A DNA stretch of 64,000 nt from an uncultured Collinsella sp. GTDB lineage: Bacteria > Actinomycetota > Coriobacteriia > Coriobacteriales > Coriobacteriaceae. Location: assembly GCA_905208635.1 (NCBI GenBank), contig CAJLPX010000002.1:70635-134634 (forward strand), read 5' to 3'. The position numbers and the translations under genes are program-made. Under the pieces are notes generated by a model, which ran no database searches, had not been told where the DNA came from, and saw only the letters and a program-made list of their open reading frames with translations. Each line of letters opens with the position of its first letter. Within the stretch, counting starts at the first letter, position 1. Of this stretch, positions 47,695-56,327 are shown in pieces.

Positions 47695-48519
47695 ATGACC
47701 GCGCCGTCTGATTTCAATTCGATTCCTGAGCTCGATGCCACGCTTGTATTCTGTGTTGCCTATGATGGCTCGTCCTATAGCGGATTTGCCGAGCAGCCGG
47801 GCCAGACGACCGTTGCGGGCGAGTTGCGCCGCGCTATCGAGACGCTGCTGCGCCGCCCGATCGATCTGACGTGTGCGGGTCGTACCGATGCCGGCGTGCA
47901 TGCGGTGGCCCAGTACATTAGCGTGCCCGTAACGGACGCTGAGCTTGCTCTGACGCGCCGTAGGTGGCTGAGGGCTATGGATGCCCTCCTGCCCAAAGAT
48001 ATCGCCATAAACGAGGTCTACAAGGCCCGTAAAGGCTTTTCTGCGCGTTTTGACGCGCGTTCCCGTACGTATACGTACCGTATTGCCGATCGAGATGCGC
48101 GCCCCGTTCTGTCCCGCGGTGCCGTGTGGTGGCATCGCTATCCCTTGGATGTTGAGGCTATGTCTGCTGCCTGCCCCGCTCTGCTGGGCGAGCAGGACTT
48201 TAAAAGCTTTTGCAAGGTTGCTTCGGCCGTTGGCAAACCCACGCATCGCTGCGTGATGCGTGCCGAATTTGGCCATGAGGTTGCGTTTGGCGAGGACATC
48301 CTGACGTTCACCATCGAGGGCAATGCGTTTCTGCATTCGATGGTCCGTACGATCGTGGGCACGCTTGTCGAGATTGGCATGCATCGCCGTGAACCCGAGT
48401 GGATGCGCGAGGTTATCGATGCTTGCGACCGTACCGCTGCGGGCCCCACGGCTCCTGCCTGCGGCCTTACGTTTATGGGCGTGGATTACGATCCCGCCGA
48501 GCTTGTCGTGCTCGACTAG
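47695..48519 (+). CDS. truA: tRNA pseudouridine synthase A
   Basis: A 274-residue TruA, which makes pseudouridine at tRNA positions 38-40. The catalytic aspartate is in CAGRTDAGVHAVAQ (about residues 61-74); YDGSSYSGFAEQPG near the start and FLHSMVRTIVGTLVEIG near the end are family blocks. The ATG at 47695 follows GGGAGCGCCC. It lies after the ribosomal terminator but keeps the gene order rplQ-truA. Confidence 0.93.
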   Translation: MTAPSDFNSIPELDATLVFCVAYDGSSYSGFAEQPGQTTVAGELRRAIETLLRRPIDLTCAGRTDAGVHAVAQYISVPVTDAELALTRRRWLRAMDALLPKDIAINEVYKARKGFSARFDARSRTYTYRIADRDARPVLSRGAVWWHRYPLDVEAMSAACPALLGEQDFKSFCKVASAVGKPTHRCVMRAEFGHEVAFGEDILTFTIEGNAFLHSMVRTIVGTLVEIGMHRREPEWMREVIDACDRTAAGPTAPACGLTFMGVDYDPAELVVLD

Positions 48520-48680
48520 GGCAGGGCTCGACGTGTCGTGCGTCGACACCTGTCATCTGTGGGCTGCGCGTGTGCAACATCTGTTCTTGGCGTGCAATGC
48601 AACCGGTGTCTCATTGCTTTTATTGCCGGGGTGTACCATGAACCACGGTTTGATTCATTGCTGTCGAGAGGACGGATAAT

Positions 48681-49721
48681 TTGGTTCGACGTGGCTCGCA
48701 TCCGCGACTTTCGGTGATCCTTGTGGTAGAAGGTTCGCCCAGCTATGCGATGCGTGCGCTCGAGAGTATCCAGAACCAAGACCTCTACGATTTGCAGATT
48801 GTCGTTGTCTGTCGCGATACTGCGCCCGGTGTGCGCCATTCGCTTCAAGTTGCTGCCGACAGGGACATCCATATTGATTTGATTGACGTCGAGGACGCGA
48901 CGCGCGGCGCGTGTCTTCGTGCCGGTTTTGCTGCCTCGCGCGGCTCTCAAATCATCGCCATGAACGCCGATGAGTGGTTTGCTCCGCAATCACTTTCCAA
49001 GATGGTCGATATCGCGTGCGATACTGCGGCAGACATAGTGTTCCCCACGGTGTCGCTCGACCGCTATGATGCACATCGAGAGCGCCATTCGCGCGTCTTG
49101 GATGCTACTCATATTTCCATTGATAGCAAATCTTCGATGGTGGCCGGGCTGCCTCAGTTGATTTTGGGCGGCTTGGTTGCTCAGGTCTCTGGCGTGATGT
49201 ATAGTCGTCCGCTGTTTGAGGCATGCCTTTTGTGCGACAAGGCGTTTCGCACAGTTGGGTTTATGGCATGCGCGCTCTCGCAGGCGCAGCGCGTCTCCGG
49301 ATGCGGCGACGCTTGTTTCCACGCGGTGGCGCCTAAGCTTGCAGATGCCTTTGATCCCACCATGTATGCCAAGGTATCCGATGACACCCGAGCGCTCGAC
49401 GAGCTTGCGGACTCACTCTCGGAAGCAGATAGCGGTGGTCGGCTCAAGCTGGCAAGCCAAAAGTTCTACTTTGCCGGACTGGTCGCCTGCATCGAGAATT
49501 TGTGTCTGAGCCCGCATGGGGTGTCGTCAATCGAGCGTTCCGCCCGCATGCGTGATATGCTCGAGGCGCCTCGAACCCGTCAAATGGTCGCCGCGCTCAA
49601 GGATAACCATCGGGGGCTCGGTCTGTTGTTTGGGCCGATCGCTAGCGCCAAGCCCGCGCGTTGCGTGATGTGTACGCATCTGGCAGCTTTTCTTAACCGG
49701 ACGGGCGCAAAAACCGCCTAA
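48681..49721 (+). CDS. Family 2-like glycosyltransferase
   Basis: A 346-residue protein with a GT-A fold start: RLSVILVVEGSPSYAMRALE, then SIQNQDLYDLQIVVVCRDT, and a DXD-like position at MNADEWFAP (about residues 94-102). The second half is not typical of characterised glycosyltransferases and has no membrane segment. The start is TTG at 48681 behind GAGAGGACGGATAAT. No cell-wall sugar operon is nearby, so the acceptor is unknown. Confidence 0.7.
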   Translation: MVRRGSHPRLSVILVVEGSPSYAMRALESIQNQDLYDLQIVVVCRDTAPGVRHSLQVAADRDIHIDLIDVEDATRGACLRAGFAASRGSQIIAMNADEWFAPQSLSKMVDIACDTAADIVFPTVSLDRYDAHRERHSRVLDATHISIDSKSSMVAGLPQLILGGLVAQVSGVMYSRPLFEACLLCDKAFRTVGFMACALSQAQRVSGCGDACFHAVAPKLADAFDPTMYAKVSDDTRALDELADSLSEADSGGRLKLASQKFYFAGLVACIENLCLSPHGVSSIERSARMRDMLEAPRTRQMVAALKDNHRGLGLLFGPIASAKPARCVMCTHLAAFLNRTGAKTA

Positions 49722-49732
49722 ACGGCTCATTA

Positions 49733-49760
49733 CGAAACAAATTTGCATAGAATTGTTTCG
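49733..49760. promoter_or_regulatory. Palindrome upstream of argR
   Basis: CGAAACAA (49733-49740) and TTGTTTCG (49753-49760) are perfect inverted arms; the centre ATTTGCATAGAA resembles an ARG-box half (TNTGAATWWW form) only loosely. It lies 94 bp before argR and 11 bp after the glycosyltransferase stop. It could be an operator for ArgR or the control region of the gene. Confidence 0.4.
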
Positions 49761-49853
49761 AAATGCGTTCTTATACACAAAAGCCTTCAAATAGCGTTAA
49801 ACTATTCAATCACTGATTGATTGTCTCCGCCATCTTTTGGAGTGAGGGTTTGT

Positions 49854-50291
49854 ATGGCTAAAAAACGCAATGGGCGCCAGGATGCCATTAGAGATATTGT
49901 GCGCAATAAGGACGTCCGCACGCAGCGTGTGCTGGTCGATGAGCTCCGTGCTATGGGCTTTGATTGCACGCAGGCGACTGTCTCTCGCGATATTGCCGAT
50001 ATGGGGCTGCGTAAGCTCCCTGAGGGCATCTATGTTCTGGCAGAGGACCTGCACCTGCAGCGCATGGTTTCCGAGCTCGTAACGGGCGTTCTGCGTACCG
50101 ATAATCTGGTTATGATCAAGGCTCAGCCTGGCACGGCTTCCGGCATCGCCGCCGCCGTTGATGCGGCAGAGTTGCCCGATGTGCTTGGCTCGCTTGCCGG
50201 CAACGATACGATTTTGGTTATTGCCCAGACGGCCGAGGACGGCGAGCGTCTCGAGGCGCTGATCAATAAGTTGAGCAATTCTCGCAAGTAG
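49854..50291 (+). CDS. argR: Arginine repressor ArgR
   Basis: A 145-residue ArgR/AhrC. The winged helix at residues about 10-70 includes TQRVLVDELRAMGFDCTQAT and VSRDIADMGLRKLP. The C-terminal oligomerisation and arginine-binding domain has the GTASGIAAAVDAAELPDVLG segment and GNDTILVI. The ATG at 49854 follows GAGTGAGGGTTTGT. It stands alone, without arginine biosynthesis genes in the window. A terminator follows. Confidence 0.93.
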   Translation: MAKKRNGRQDAIRDIVRNKDVRTQRVLVDELRAMGFDCTQATVSRDIADMGLRKLPEGIYVLAEDLHLQRMVSELVTGVLRTDNLVMIKAQPGTASGIAAAVDAAELPDVLGSLAGNDTILVIAQTAEDGERLEALINKLSNSRK

Positions 50292-50340
50292 GCGTGCGGG
50301 TCGTGCGTTCGGCATTGTGTGCGCTGACATAGTGGCTTGT

Positions 50341-50375
50341 AAGGGGTATCGACGTTGGTCGGTACCCCCTTTTTG
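50341..50375 (+). terminator. Terminator after argR
   Basis: AAGGGGTATCGAC (50341-50353) pairs with GTCGGTACCCCCTT (50358-50371, one bulge) and is followed by T residues. Confidence 0.85.
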
Positions 50376-50418
50376 TTTGCCGGTATAAAGACCGCCCTCC
50401 AGGTCGTTTCAAACTAAA

Positions 50419-50454
50419 AGGCCCCGAGCAGTTCAATAAGCTGCTCGGGGCCTT
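50419..50454 (-). terminator. Terminator of the PBP gene
   Basis: AAGGCCCCGAGCAG and CTGCTCGGGGCCTT form a perfect 14-bp stem with an 8-nt loop. On the minus strand it is followed by TTAGTTT and lies 23 bp after the PBP stop. Confidence 0.88.
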
Positions 50455-50476
50455 GTTGGCTTTAGTCGCGTACTTC

Positions 50477-52675
50477 TTAGCCGACCGTATCGTCAGGCGT
50501 GGGCGAGGGGTCGGGAGTGGGCGTAGGCGTAGGCGTGCCGCCATCGCCGCCGGTCGAACCACCAGTGGAGCCGCCCGTCGAGCCACCGGTCGTACCGGTG
50601 CCGCCGGTGGTGTCGCCGCCCGTGGTCTCGGTGGTCGTGGTCGTCGTGGTAGTCGTTGTGGTGGTTTCCTCTTCCTCTTCGTCCTCGTCCTTGTCCTTGT
50701 CGTCGTTCTCCGACTTCTTGGTGTTGTTGGTGCCGTAGAACTTCCAGACGCTGTTGTTCTTGTAGGTGGGCGCCGTTCCGGTCGCAAACTCCTCGCGCTC
50801 GGTACCGGTCAGAACGGTGTTCATAAACCGCTTAAAGACAGGCAGGTTGGTGCTGTCGCCCAGCAGGTCCGTGCCGTACTTTTGGATGGGGATCTCGCCC
50901 GCGGAATAGCCGGTCCACAGGGCGCATGCCAGCTGCGGGGTATAGCCGCAGAACCACAGGTTGGTGGTGTTGTCGGTGGTGCCCGTCTTGCCGGCATAGG
51001 GCTGGTTGACACTCAGGGCGCCGGCAGCACCCGTACCGCTGCCCTTCATGACGCCGGACAGAACATCGGTGACCGCGGCGGCCTCGCCCTCGGTAAGCAC
51101 CTGTGAGGGATTGTCGGTGTGCTGGTACAGCACCGAACCGGTACGAGAGTCAATCTCGGTGATGGCGATCGGCTGGCGATAGTAGCCGCCGTTGGCAAAC
51201 GTCGCGTAGGCGGCGGCCATCTCGAGCGGCGAGATCGAGCCGGTGCCGAGGGTCATGACGGGAACGTCCTCGATGTTGTCCTTGGCGGGGTCGATGCCGA
51301 GCTTTTTGACGAGCGAGATGATCTTGCTGTTGCCGACGGCTTCCGCCACCTGGATGTAGCCGGTGTTGGAGGAGTATGCCGTCGCCTGCTTAAGCGTGAT
51401 GTTGCCATAGCTCTGGTTGGCGTAATTTTGGACCTCGGTCGTGGTGCCCTTGGCCTTGAGCGGCGAGTTGCAGTTGAGGGTGACGTTGGGGTTCATGCCG
51501 TTTTGGATGGCAGTTGCCAGCGTAAAGGCCTTAAAGGTGGAGCCGACGGGACGCTTGGCCGTGGCATGGTTTACGTGGTTCTCGTCGGCGTTGTAGTCGT
51601 AGCCGCCCACCATGCACTTGATGTAGCCGGTCTTGGGGTCGACGACGACCATGCCCATGTCCAGGCCGTCAAGCGAGAGCGTGTCGAGCTGCTCGCGGAC
51701 GGCATTCTCTGCCACCTGCTGCATCGTGGGGTCGATGGTGGTCTTGACGGTCAGGCCGCCCTTAAAGAGCACGTCGGTCGAGAACTCCTGCTCCAGTAGC
51801 TGCTTGACGTAGGAGACAAAGTAGGGCTGCGAGTATACGTCGACGCCGCTGCCCGAGATTTCGGTCACGTTGAGGGTGATGGGCTCGGCCTGTGCGGCAT
51901 CGTGCTCCTCCTGGGTGATGTGGCCCAGGCGCAGCATGTTGTCGAGAACCTTGTTGCGGCGAGACAGTGCCAGATCGGGGTTGACCGTGGGGTCGTACTG
52001 CGAAGGCGAGTTGGGAAGGCCGATGAGCAGCGCGGCCTCGCTGAGGGTGAGGTCGGCGGCGCTCTTGGACAGATAGGTCTCGGCTGCGGCCTCGATGCCG
52101 TAGGCGCCGTGGCCGTAATAGATGGTGTTGAGGTACATCATGAGGATCTCGTCTTTGGAGTACATGTCCTCCATCTTGATGGCGATGTAGGCCTCGCGCA
52201 CCTTACGCTCAATGGTCGAGTCGAACTGCTCCTCCTGCAGGATGGTGTTGCGCACAAGCTGCTGGGTGATAGTCGAGGCGCCTTCGTGCCCGCCACCGAG
52301 GGTTGCCACCGCAGCACGCGCGATACCCCACAGGTCGATACCGCCGTGCTCGTAGAAGCGCTCGTCCTCGACGTCAACGGTGCCCTGCAGCACGTAGGGG
52401 GAGACCTCGTCCTTGGTGATAGACTTGCGGTTTTGCGTGTAGAAGCTCGCGATCTTGTTGCCGTTGCAGTCGACGATCTCGGTGGGCTCGCTCACCAGAT
52501 ACGCGTTGGCGTCGGTGTAGTCGGGCAGATCGGACAGCCAGCGGTTGACGTTGCCGACCATGCCGATGCCAAATGCCACGCCCGCAATCAGCAGAAAGCC
52601 CAAAAACGAGAGCAGGATTATGGGCAGAGCATGCGTCTTTGAACGGCTGCGTCCCTGTCGTTGGCGAGGACCCAT
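50477..52675 (-). CDS. Class A penicillin-binding protein (transglycosylase/transpeptidase)
   Basis: A 732-residue PBP1A-type peptidoglycan synthase. A basic start is followed by one membrane anchor (about residues 17-42, IILLSFLGFLLIAGVAFGIG). The GT51 domain has VDVEDERFYEHGGIDLWGI and GASTITQQLVRNT. The transpeptidase domain has the active serine in RPVGSTFKAF, an SSNTGYIQVAE motif for SxN, and GKTGTTDNT for KTG. The last about 85 residues are low complexity: acidic, then a run of threonines, then TGG repeats and PTPTP. The ATG at 52675 follows GGAGGTCAATAT. Confidence 0.93.
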   Translation of the reverse strand: MGPRQRQGRSRSKTHALPIILLSFLGFLLIAGVAFGIGMVGNVNRWLSDLPDYTDANAYLVSEPTEIVDCNGNKIASFYTQNRKSITKDEVSPYVLQGTVDVEDERFYEHGGIDLWGIARAAVATLGGGHEGASTITQQLVRNTILQEEQFDSTIERKVREAYIAIKMEDMYSKDEILMMYLNTIYYGHGAYGIEAAAETYLSKSAADLTLSEAALLIGLPNSPSQYDPTVNPDLALSRRNKVLDNMLRLGHITQEEHDAAQAEPITLNVTEISGSGVDVYSQPYFVSYVKQLLEQEFSTDVLFKGGLTVKTTIDPTMQQVAENAVREQLDTLSLDGLDMGMVVVDPKTGYIKCMVGGYDYNADENHVNHATAKRPVGSTFKAFTLATAIQNGMNPNVTLNCNSPLKAKGTTTEVQNYANQSYGNITLKQATAYSSNTGYIQVAEAVGNSKIISLVKKLGIDPAKDNIEDVPVMTLGTGSISPLEMAAAYATFANGGYYRQPIAITEIDSRTGSVLYQHTDNPSQVLTEGEAAAVTDVLSGVMKGSGTGAAGALSVNQPYAGKTGTTDNTTNLWFCGYTPQLACALWTGYSAGEIPIQKYGTDLLGDSTNLPVFKRFMNTVLTGTEREEFATGTAPTYKNNSVWKFYGTNNTKKSENDDKDKDEDEEEEETTTTTTTTTTTTETTGGDTTGGTGTTGGSTGGSTGGSTGGDGGTPTPTPTPDPSPTPDDTVG

Positions 52676-52837
52676 ATATTGACCTCCAGGTATGTCGTGC
52701 CGGACGGTGGATGTGCCGTCGGGGCAGGATGGACATAAGTTATTACACGATAAACCAAACGGGGCGCGCGAGGCCTCGTGTATGCTGGAAGACGGCATTT
52801 TTCAGAGTGAATGCATACCTTGGTAAGGAGTTTGTCG

Positions 52838-54796
52838 ATGGCGATTCGGACGATGGGGCCGAGCGGACAATACGAGACTGGATTGGATGCTGCCGGTGCG
52901 GCGCTGCCCGAGCTGCTGGCGCCGGCGGGCGGACTCGACCAGATGCTTGCGGCCATCGCCGCGGGTGCCGATGCCATCTATGCGGGGTTGGGCGGCTTTA
53001 ACGCCCGTGTGAGCGCCCATGGCTTTACGGATAACGAGTTTGCGCGCGGCTGCGCCGTGGCGCATGCCCATGGCGTGCGTGTGTACGTAACGCTCAACGT
53101 GTTCGTGTTTGACGATGAGTTGTCCGACGCGGTGGCGTTGGGAGCTCATGCACTGGAGCTGGGCGCCGATGCTCTGATTGTCGCCGATGCCGGGTTGGCC
53201 TGCGCGCTGCGCGCGGCGATTCCCGGGGTCGAGATTCACCTGTCCACGCAGGCGGGCGCTCATAGCGAGGGTGCCGTGCGGCTTGCCGCCGATGAGCTGG
53301 GGGTCGAGCGCGTGACGACGGCACGCGAGCTGACGGTCGACGAGATTGCGGCGCTATGTGCCACGGGCGTGCCCATCGAGGTATTCTGCCACGGTGCGAT
53401 TTGCATCGGCTATTCGGGGGCGTGCGAGTTCTCGGCCTTGCGGCGTGGGCGCTCGGCGATGCGCGGCGACTGCACGCAGCCGTGCCGTCTGGCGTACGAC
53501 CTAGTGGACGAGGCGGGACAGAGCGTTGTCGCCGTCGAGGGAGATCGTCTGCTGTGTCCGCATGACTATCTGGGTATTGCGCATCTGCCCGAGCTTGTAG
53601 ATGCTGGCGTGGCATCGCTCAAGATCGAGGGACGCATGAAGAATCCCGATTATGTATTCAACGTGGTGAGGGTGTGGCGTCGGGCGCTCGATATGCTGCG
53701 CGACGGCACATGGGACCCCGGTGTCGTGGAAGAGTTTGAACGCGAGCTGGGAAGGTCGTTTAACCGTGGGTTTACCGATGCTTACCTGCGAGGTCGTTCG
53801 GGTGCCGAGCTCATGAGCTTTGAGCGCGCGATCAACCAGGGCGTGCGCGTGGGGCGCTTGGTCGCTGTGGGCCACGAAGAGGTGACCGTTGAGCTCGACG
53901 CCGCTGTGGCGGCGGGTGACACGCTCGAGATTCGGTTCTATCCGGGCGTCGACGCGCGTCCCGATGTGCCCAAGCGCTGGCCGCAGGTGCCCTGTCCGGT
54001 GGATGCCGCAGCGGGGAAGCGCGTCGTTGTGCATTGCAAGCGTAAGGTGGACACGGGCTGCGAGGTATACCTGATTCGCAGCGCCGGCGTGTTGGATCAG
54101 ACAGCGGCGGTGTTGGAGCGCATGCGGGCCGAGGCGGATGCGATTGCGCCCGTTGCGCGTGCCGTTGAGGTGCTGCCCTTTGAGGACGTTGCGGTGGATG
54201 GCGGTGCGTCGACGGAGTTGGCGGAGCGCGCGGTTCCCGCTCGCATGGTATTTGCTTGGCAGCTGATGGATGCCGACCCGCGCGGAGAACTTGATTTGTC
54301 CGACGCCGTTGTGGTGCTGGACGAGGTGTGCCGCACGGGTGACGCTGACCGGATCCGCTCGCTGATGCAGCGTGCCGGGCGCGTCGTCTGCCGCAACCTG
54401 GGACAGGTGGTGATCGCTCGCGAGCTGGGCATGACGTTTGATGTGGCGGCGCCGGTGTTCTGCGCGAATCGGGTCACGCTTACCTGGCTGCGCGGACTCG
54501 GGGCGGGGCGGGTGTACTTGTCGGCCGAGTTGCTCGGCAATGATGCGGAGCGTGTTGCCGAGCTTGCCGCTTGTCCCGGTGTCTTGGGGCCTGTCGATGC
54601 CGACCGTTCCGAGCTCATGGTGTGCGAGCACTGCTTGCTGACTGCCGAGGGCGCCTGCGCCACGGATGCAACGGGGCAGATCCGTTGCCGTGACTGCTCG
54701 CGCCGTCAGCGGGCGCGCTTTTTGGTCGAACGTGACGGCACGCGTTTGCCGGTCGTTATCGACGCGTGCGGCAGGACGAGGATTTTCCTGTCGTAG
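52838..54796 (+). CDS. U32 family peptidase, short form
   Basis: A 652-residue U32 protein. It begins ELLAPAGGLDQMLAAIAAGA and has the signature EVFCHGAICIGYSGACEFSA with RGDCTQPCRLAYDLV (about residues 183-220). The C-terminal part keeps CEHCLLTAEGAC and CRDCSRRQRA, a cysteine set also seen in the 6709-9204 paralogue. Family members work in rRNA or tRNA hydroxylation with a bound iron-sulphur cluster. The ATG at 52838 follows TAAGGAGTTTGTCG; an in-frame ATG at 52811 lacks a site. It is divergent from the PBP gene. Confidence 0.85.
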   Translation: MAIRTMGPSGQYETGLDAAGAALPELLAPAGGLDQMLAAIAAGADAIYAGLGGFNARVSAHGFTDNEFARGCAVAHAHGVRVYVTLNVFVFDDELSDAVALGAHALELGADALIVADAGLACALRAAIPGVEIHLSTQAGAHSEGAVRLAADELGVERVTTARELTVDEIAALCATGVPIEVFCHGAICIGYSGACEFSALRRGRSAMRGDCTQPCRLAYDLVDEAGQSVVAVEGDRLLCPHDYLGIAHLPELVDAGVASLKIEGRMKNPDYVFNVVRVWRRALDMLRDGTWDPGVVEEFERELGRSFNRGFTDAYLRGRSGAELMSFERAINQGVRVGRLVAVGHEEVTVELDAAVAAGDTLEIRFYPGVDARPDVPKRWPQVPCPVDAAAGKRVVVHCKRKVDTGCEVYLIRSAGVLDQTAAVLERMRAEADAIAPVARAVEVLPFEDVAVDGGASTELAERAVPARMVFAWQLMDADPRGELDLSDAVVVLDEVCRTGDADRIRSLMQRAGRVVCRNLGQVVIARELGMTFDVAAPVFCANRVTLTWLRGLGAGRVYLSAELLGNDAERVAELAACPGVLGPVDADRSELMVCEHCLLTAEGACATDATGQIRCRDCSRRQRARFLVERDGTRLPVVIDACGRTRIFLS

Positions 54797-54893
54797 GTGT
54801 TCGGCCGCGCCGTTTTGGTTATCATAAGAGAGTTTATGAACTTCCAGCACCGCCGTATCCGGTGAGGGTGCTATAGCAAAAGGAGGATACCCA

Positions 54894-56105
54894 ATGCTGT
54901 CTGTTGACGAGCAAATGCGTATCATCACCTCGGGCGCCGCGCAGATCGTTCCCGAGGCCGACCTTCGCAAGAAGCTTGAGAAGGGCGAGCCCCTCAACAT
55001 CAAGCTCGGCGTCGATCCCACTAGCCCCGATCTGCACCTGGGCCATGCCGTGCCGCTGCGCAAGATGCGCCAGTTCCAGGACCTGGGCCACAACGTCACC
55101 CTTATCATCGGCAACGGCACCGCGCTAATCGGCGATCCCTCGGGCAAGAACTCCACGCGTCCGCAGCTTTCGCAGGAGCAGATCGAGGCCAACGCCGAGA
55201 CCTACGTGAGCCAGGCCATGAAGATCCTGGACCCCGAGAAGACCACCATCGTGCACAACGGCGACTGGATCCTTTCGATGGACCTGGCCGGTCTTTTGCA
55301 GGTGTGCTCCAAGTTCACCGTCGCCCGCATCCTCGAGCGCGACGACTTTACCAAGCGCTACCAGTCCCAGACGCCGATTGCCCTGCACGAGTTCCTGTAC
55401 CCCGTGATGCAGGCCTTCGACTCCGTTCAGATCAAGGCCGACGTGGAGATGGGCGGCACCGACCAGCTCTTCAACCTGCTCGCTGGTCGCGAGCTCATGG
55501 AGAAGATGGGCATGGAGCCGCAGATCGCGCTTACCATGCCGCTGCTCGAGGGCACCGATGGCGTGCGCAAGATGTCCAAGTCCTACGGCAACTACATCGG
55601 CCTGACCGATGCTCCCAAGGATATGTTCGGCAAGACCATGTCCATTCCCGACGAGATGATCGGCAAGTACTATCGTCTGGCCAGCTCGCTCACCCCGGCC
55701 GAGGTCGACAAGATCGACGCCGCCTTGGCCGATGGTTCCGCCGATCCCTATGAGCTCAAGCGCGCACTGGGCCGCGACCTGTGCGACACCTACCACGGCG
55801 CCGGCGCCGGCGACGAGGCACAGGCCGAGTTCGACCGCGTGTTCAAGGAGGGCCAGCTTGCCGACTTCCCCGAGAAGCACGTTGAGCTGACCGTCAACGA
55901 CGAGGGCCAGATTTACCTCGCCGGCTTGCTCAAGGACCTGGGCCTTTCGGCCAGCGCCGGTCAGGCCCGCCGCGACATCGACGGCGGCGGCGTCAAGATC
56001 AACGGCAAGGCTGTGGCTTCCAAGAGCTACAACATCGATCCGAGCGCCCTCAAGCTGGGCGACACCCTCTCCGTGGGCAAGCGCAAGGGCTTTAAGTTGG
56101 TCTAA
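54894..56105 (+). CDS. tyrS: Tyrosyl-tRNA synthetase
   Basis: A 403-residue class I synthetase. The HIGH motif is HLGH at residues 48-51 and KMSKS appears at about 226-230. The tyrosine pocket includes DVEMGGTDQLFNL. A C-terminal S4-like RNA-binding domain (about 340-403) contains SASAGQARRDIDGGGVKING. The ATG follows AAAGGAGGATACCC. A hairpin of AGCACC/GGGTGCT type lies at about 54846-54872 in the leader, too short for a T-box. A terminator follows at 56133-56168. Confidence 0.96.
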   Translation: MLSVDEQMRIITSGAAQIVPEADLRKKLEKGEPLNIKLGVDPTSPDLHLGHAVPLRKMRQFQDLGHNVTLIIGNGTALIGDPSGKNSTRPQLSQEQIEANAETYVSQAMKILDPEKTTIVHNGDWILSMDLAGLLQVCSKFTVARILERDDFTKRYQSQTPIALHEFLYPVMQAFDSVQIKADVEMGGTDQLFNLLAGRELMEKMGMEPQIALTMPLLEGTDGVRKMSKSYGNYIGLTDAPKDMFGKTMSIPDEMIGKYYRLASSLTPAEVDKIDAALADGSADPYELKRALGRDLCDTYHGAGAGDEAQAEFDRVFKEGQLADFPEKHVELTVNDEGQIYLAGLLKDLGLSASAGQARRDIDGGGVKINGKAVASKSYNIDPSALKLGDTLSVGKRKGFKLV

Positions 56106-56132
56106 CGAGCGAGTTGACCTCACAAGTGCAAT

Positions 56133-56168
56133 AAGGCCGCAGCCGGGAATCCCGACTGCGGCCTTTTT
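56133..56168. terminator. Terminator after tyrS
   Basis: AAGGCCGCAG (56133-56142) and CTGCGGCCTT (56156-56165) form a 10-bp stem followed by TTT. Confidence 0.88.
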
Positions 56169-56231
56169 GGTTACGACGATCCCTTGGGGACGGAGGGATC
56201 ATTTGGCGGTGCCGTTAAGCGGAGGGCCGTA

Positions 56232-56307
56232 TTGCTGACCCATCGTTTGGGCATACAATTGCTATTGGCTTGCTGCGGTGAAGGTTTGTCCGCTCCGCAG
56301 CTTTTTT
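56232..56307 (+). promoter_or_regulatory. ade promoter and leader attenuator-like hairpin
   Basis: TTGCTG (56232-56237) and TACAAT (56254-56259), 16 bp apart, make a good sigma-70 promoter. Just downstream GCTGCGG (56272-56278) and CCGCAGC (56295-56301) form a stem followed by six T (56302-56307), 20 bp before the ade start. A terminator inside the leader suggests attenuation control. Confidence 0.6.
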
Positions 56308-56327
56308 CTACGGTTAAAGGAGTATAT

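Noticed and set aside
54797..54893. T-box leader of tyrS
   Set aside because: The gap is under 100 bp, with only one small hairpin and no T-box consensus sequence.
56184..56327. N-terminal extension of adenine deaminase
   Set aside because: The extension crosses the promoter and terminator-like hairpin; a strong ribosome site and family similarity start at 56328.
56260..56327. Purine riboswitch in the ade leader
   Set aside because: The leader is too short and lacks the conserved purine-aptamer loops.
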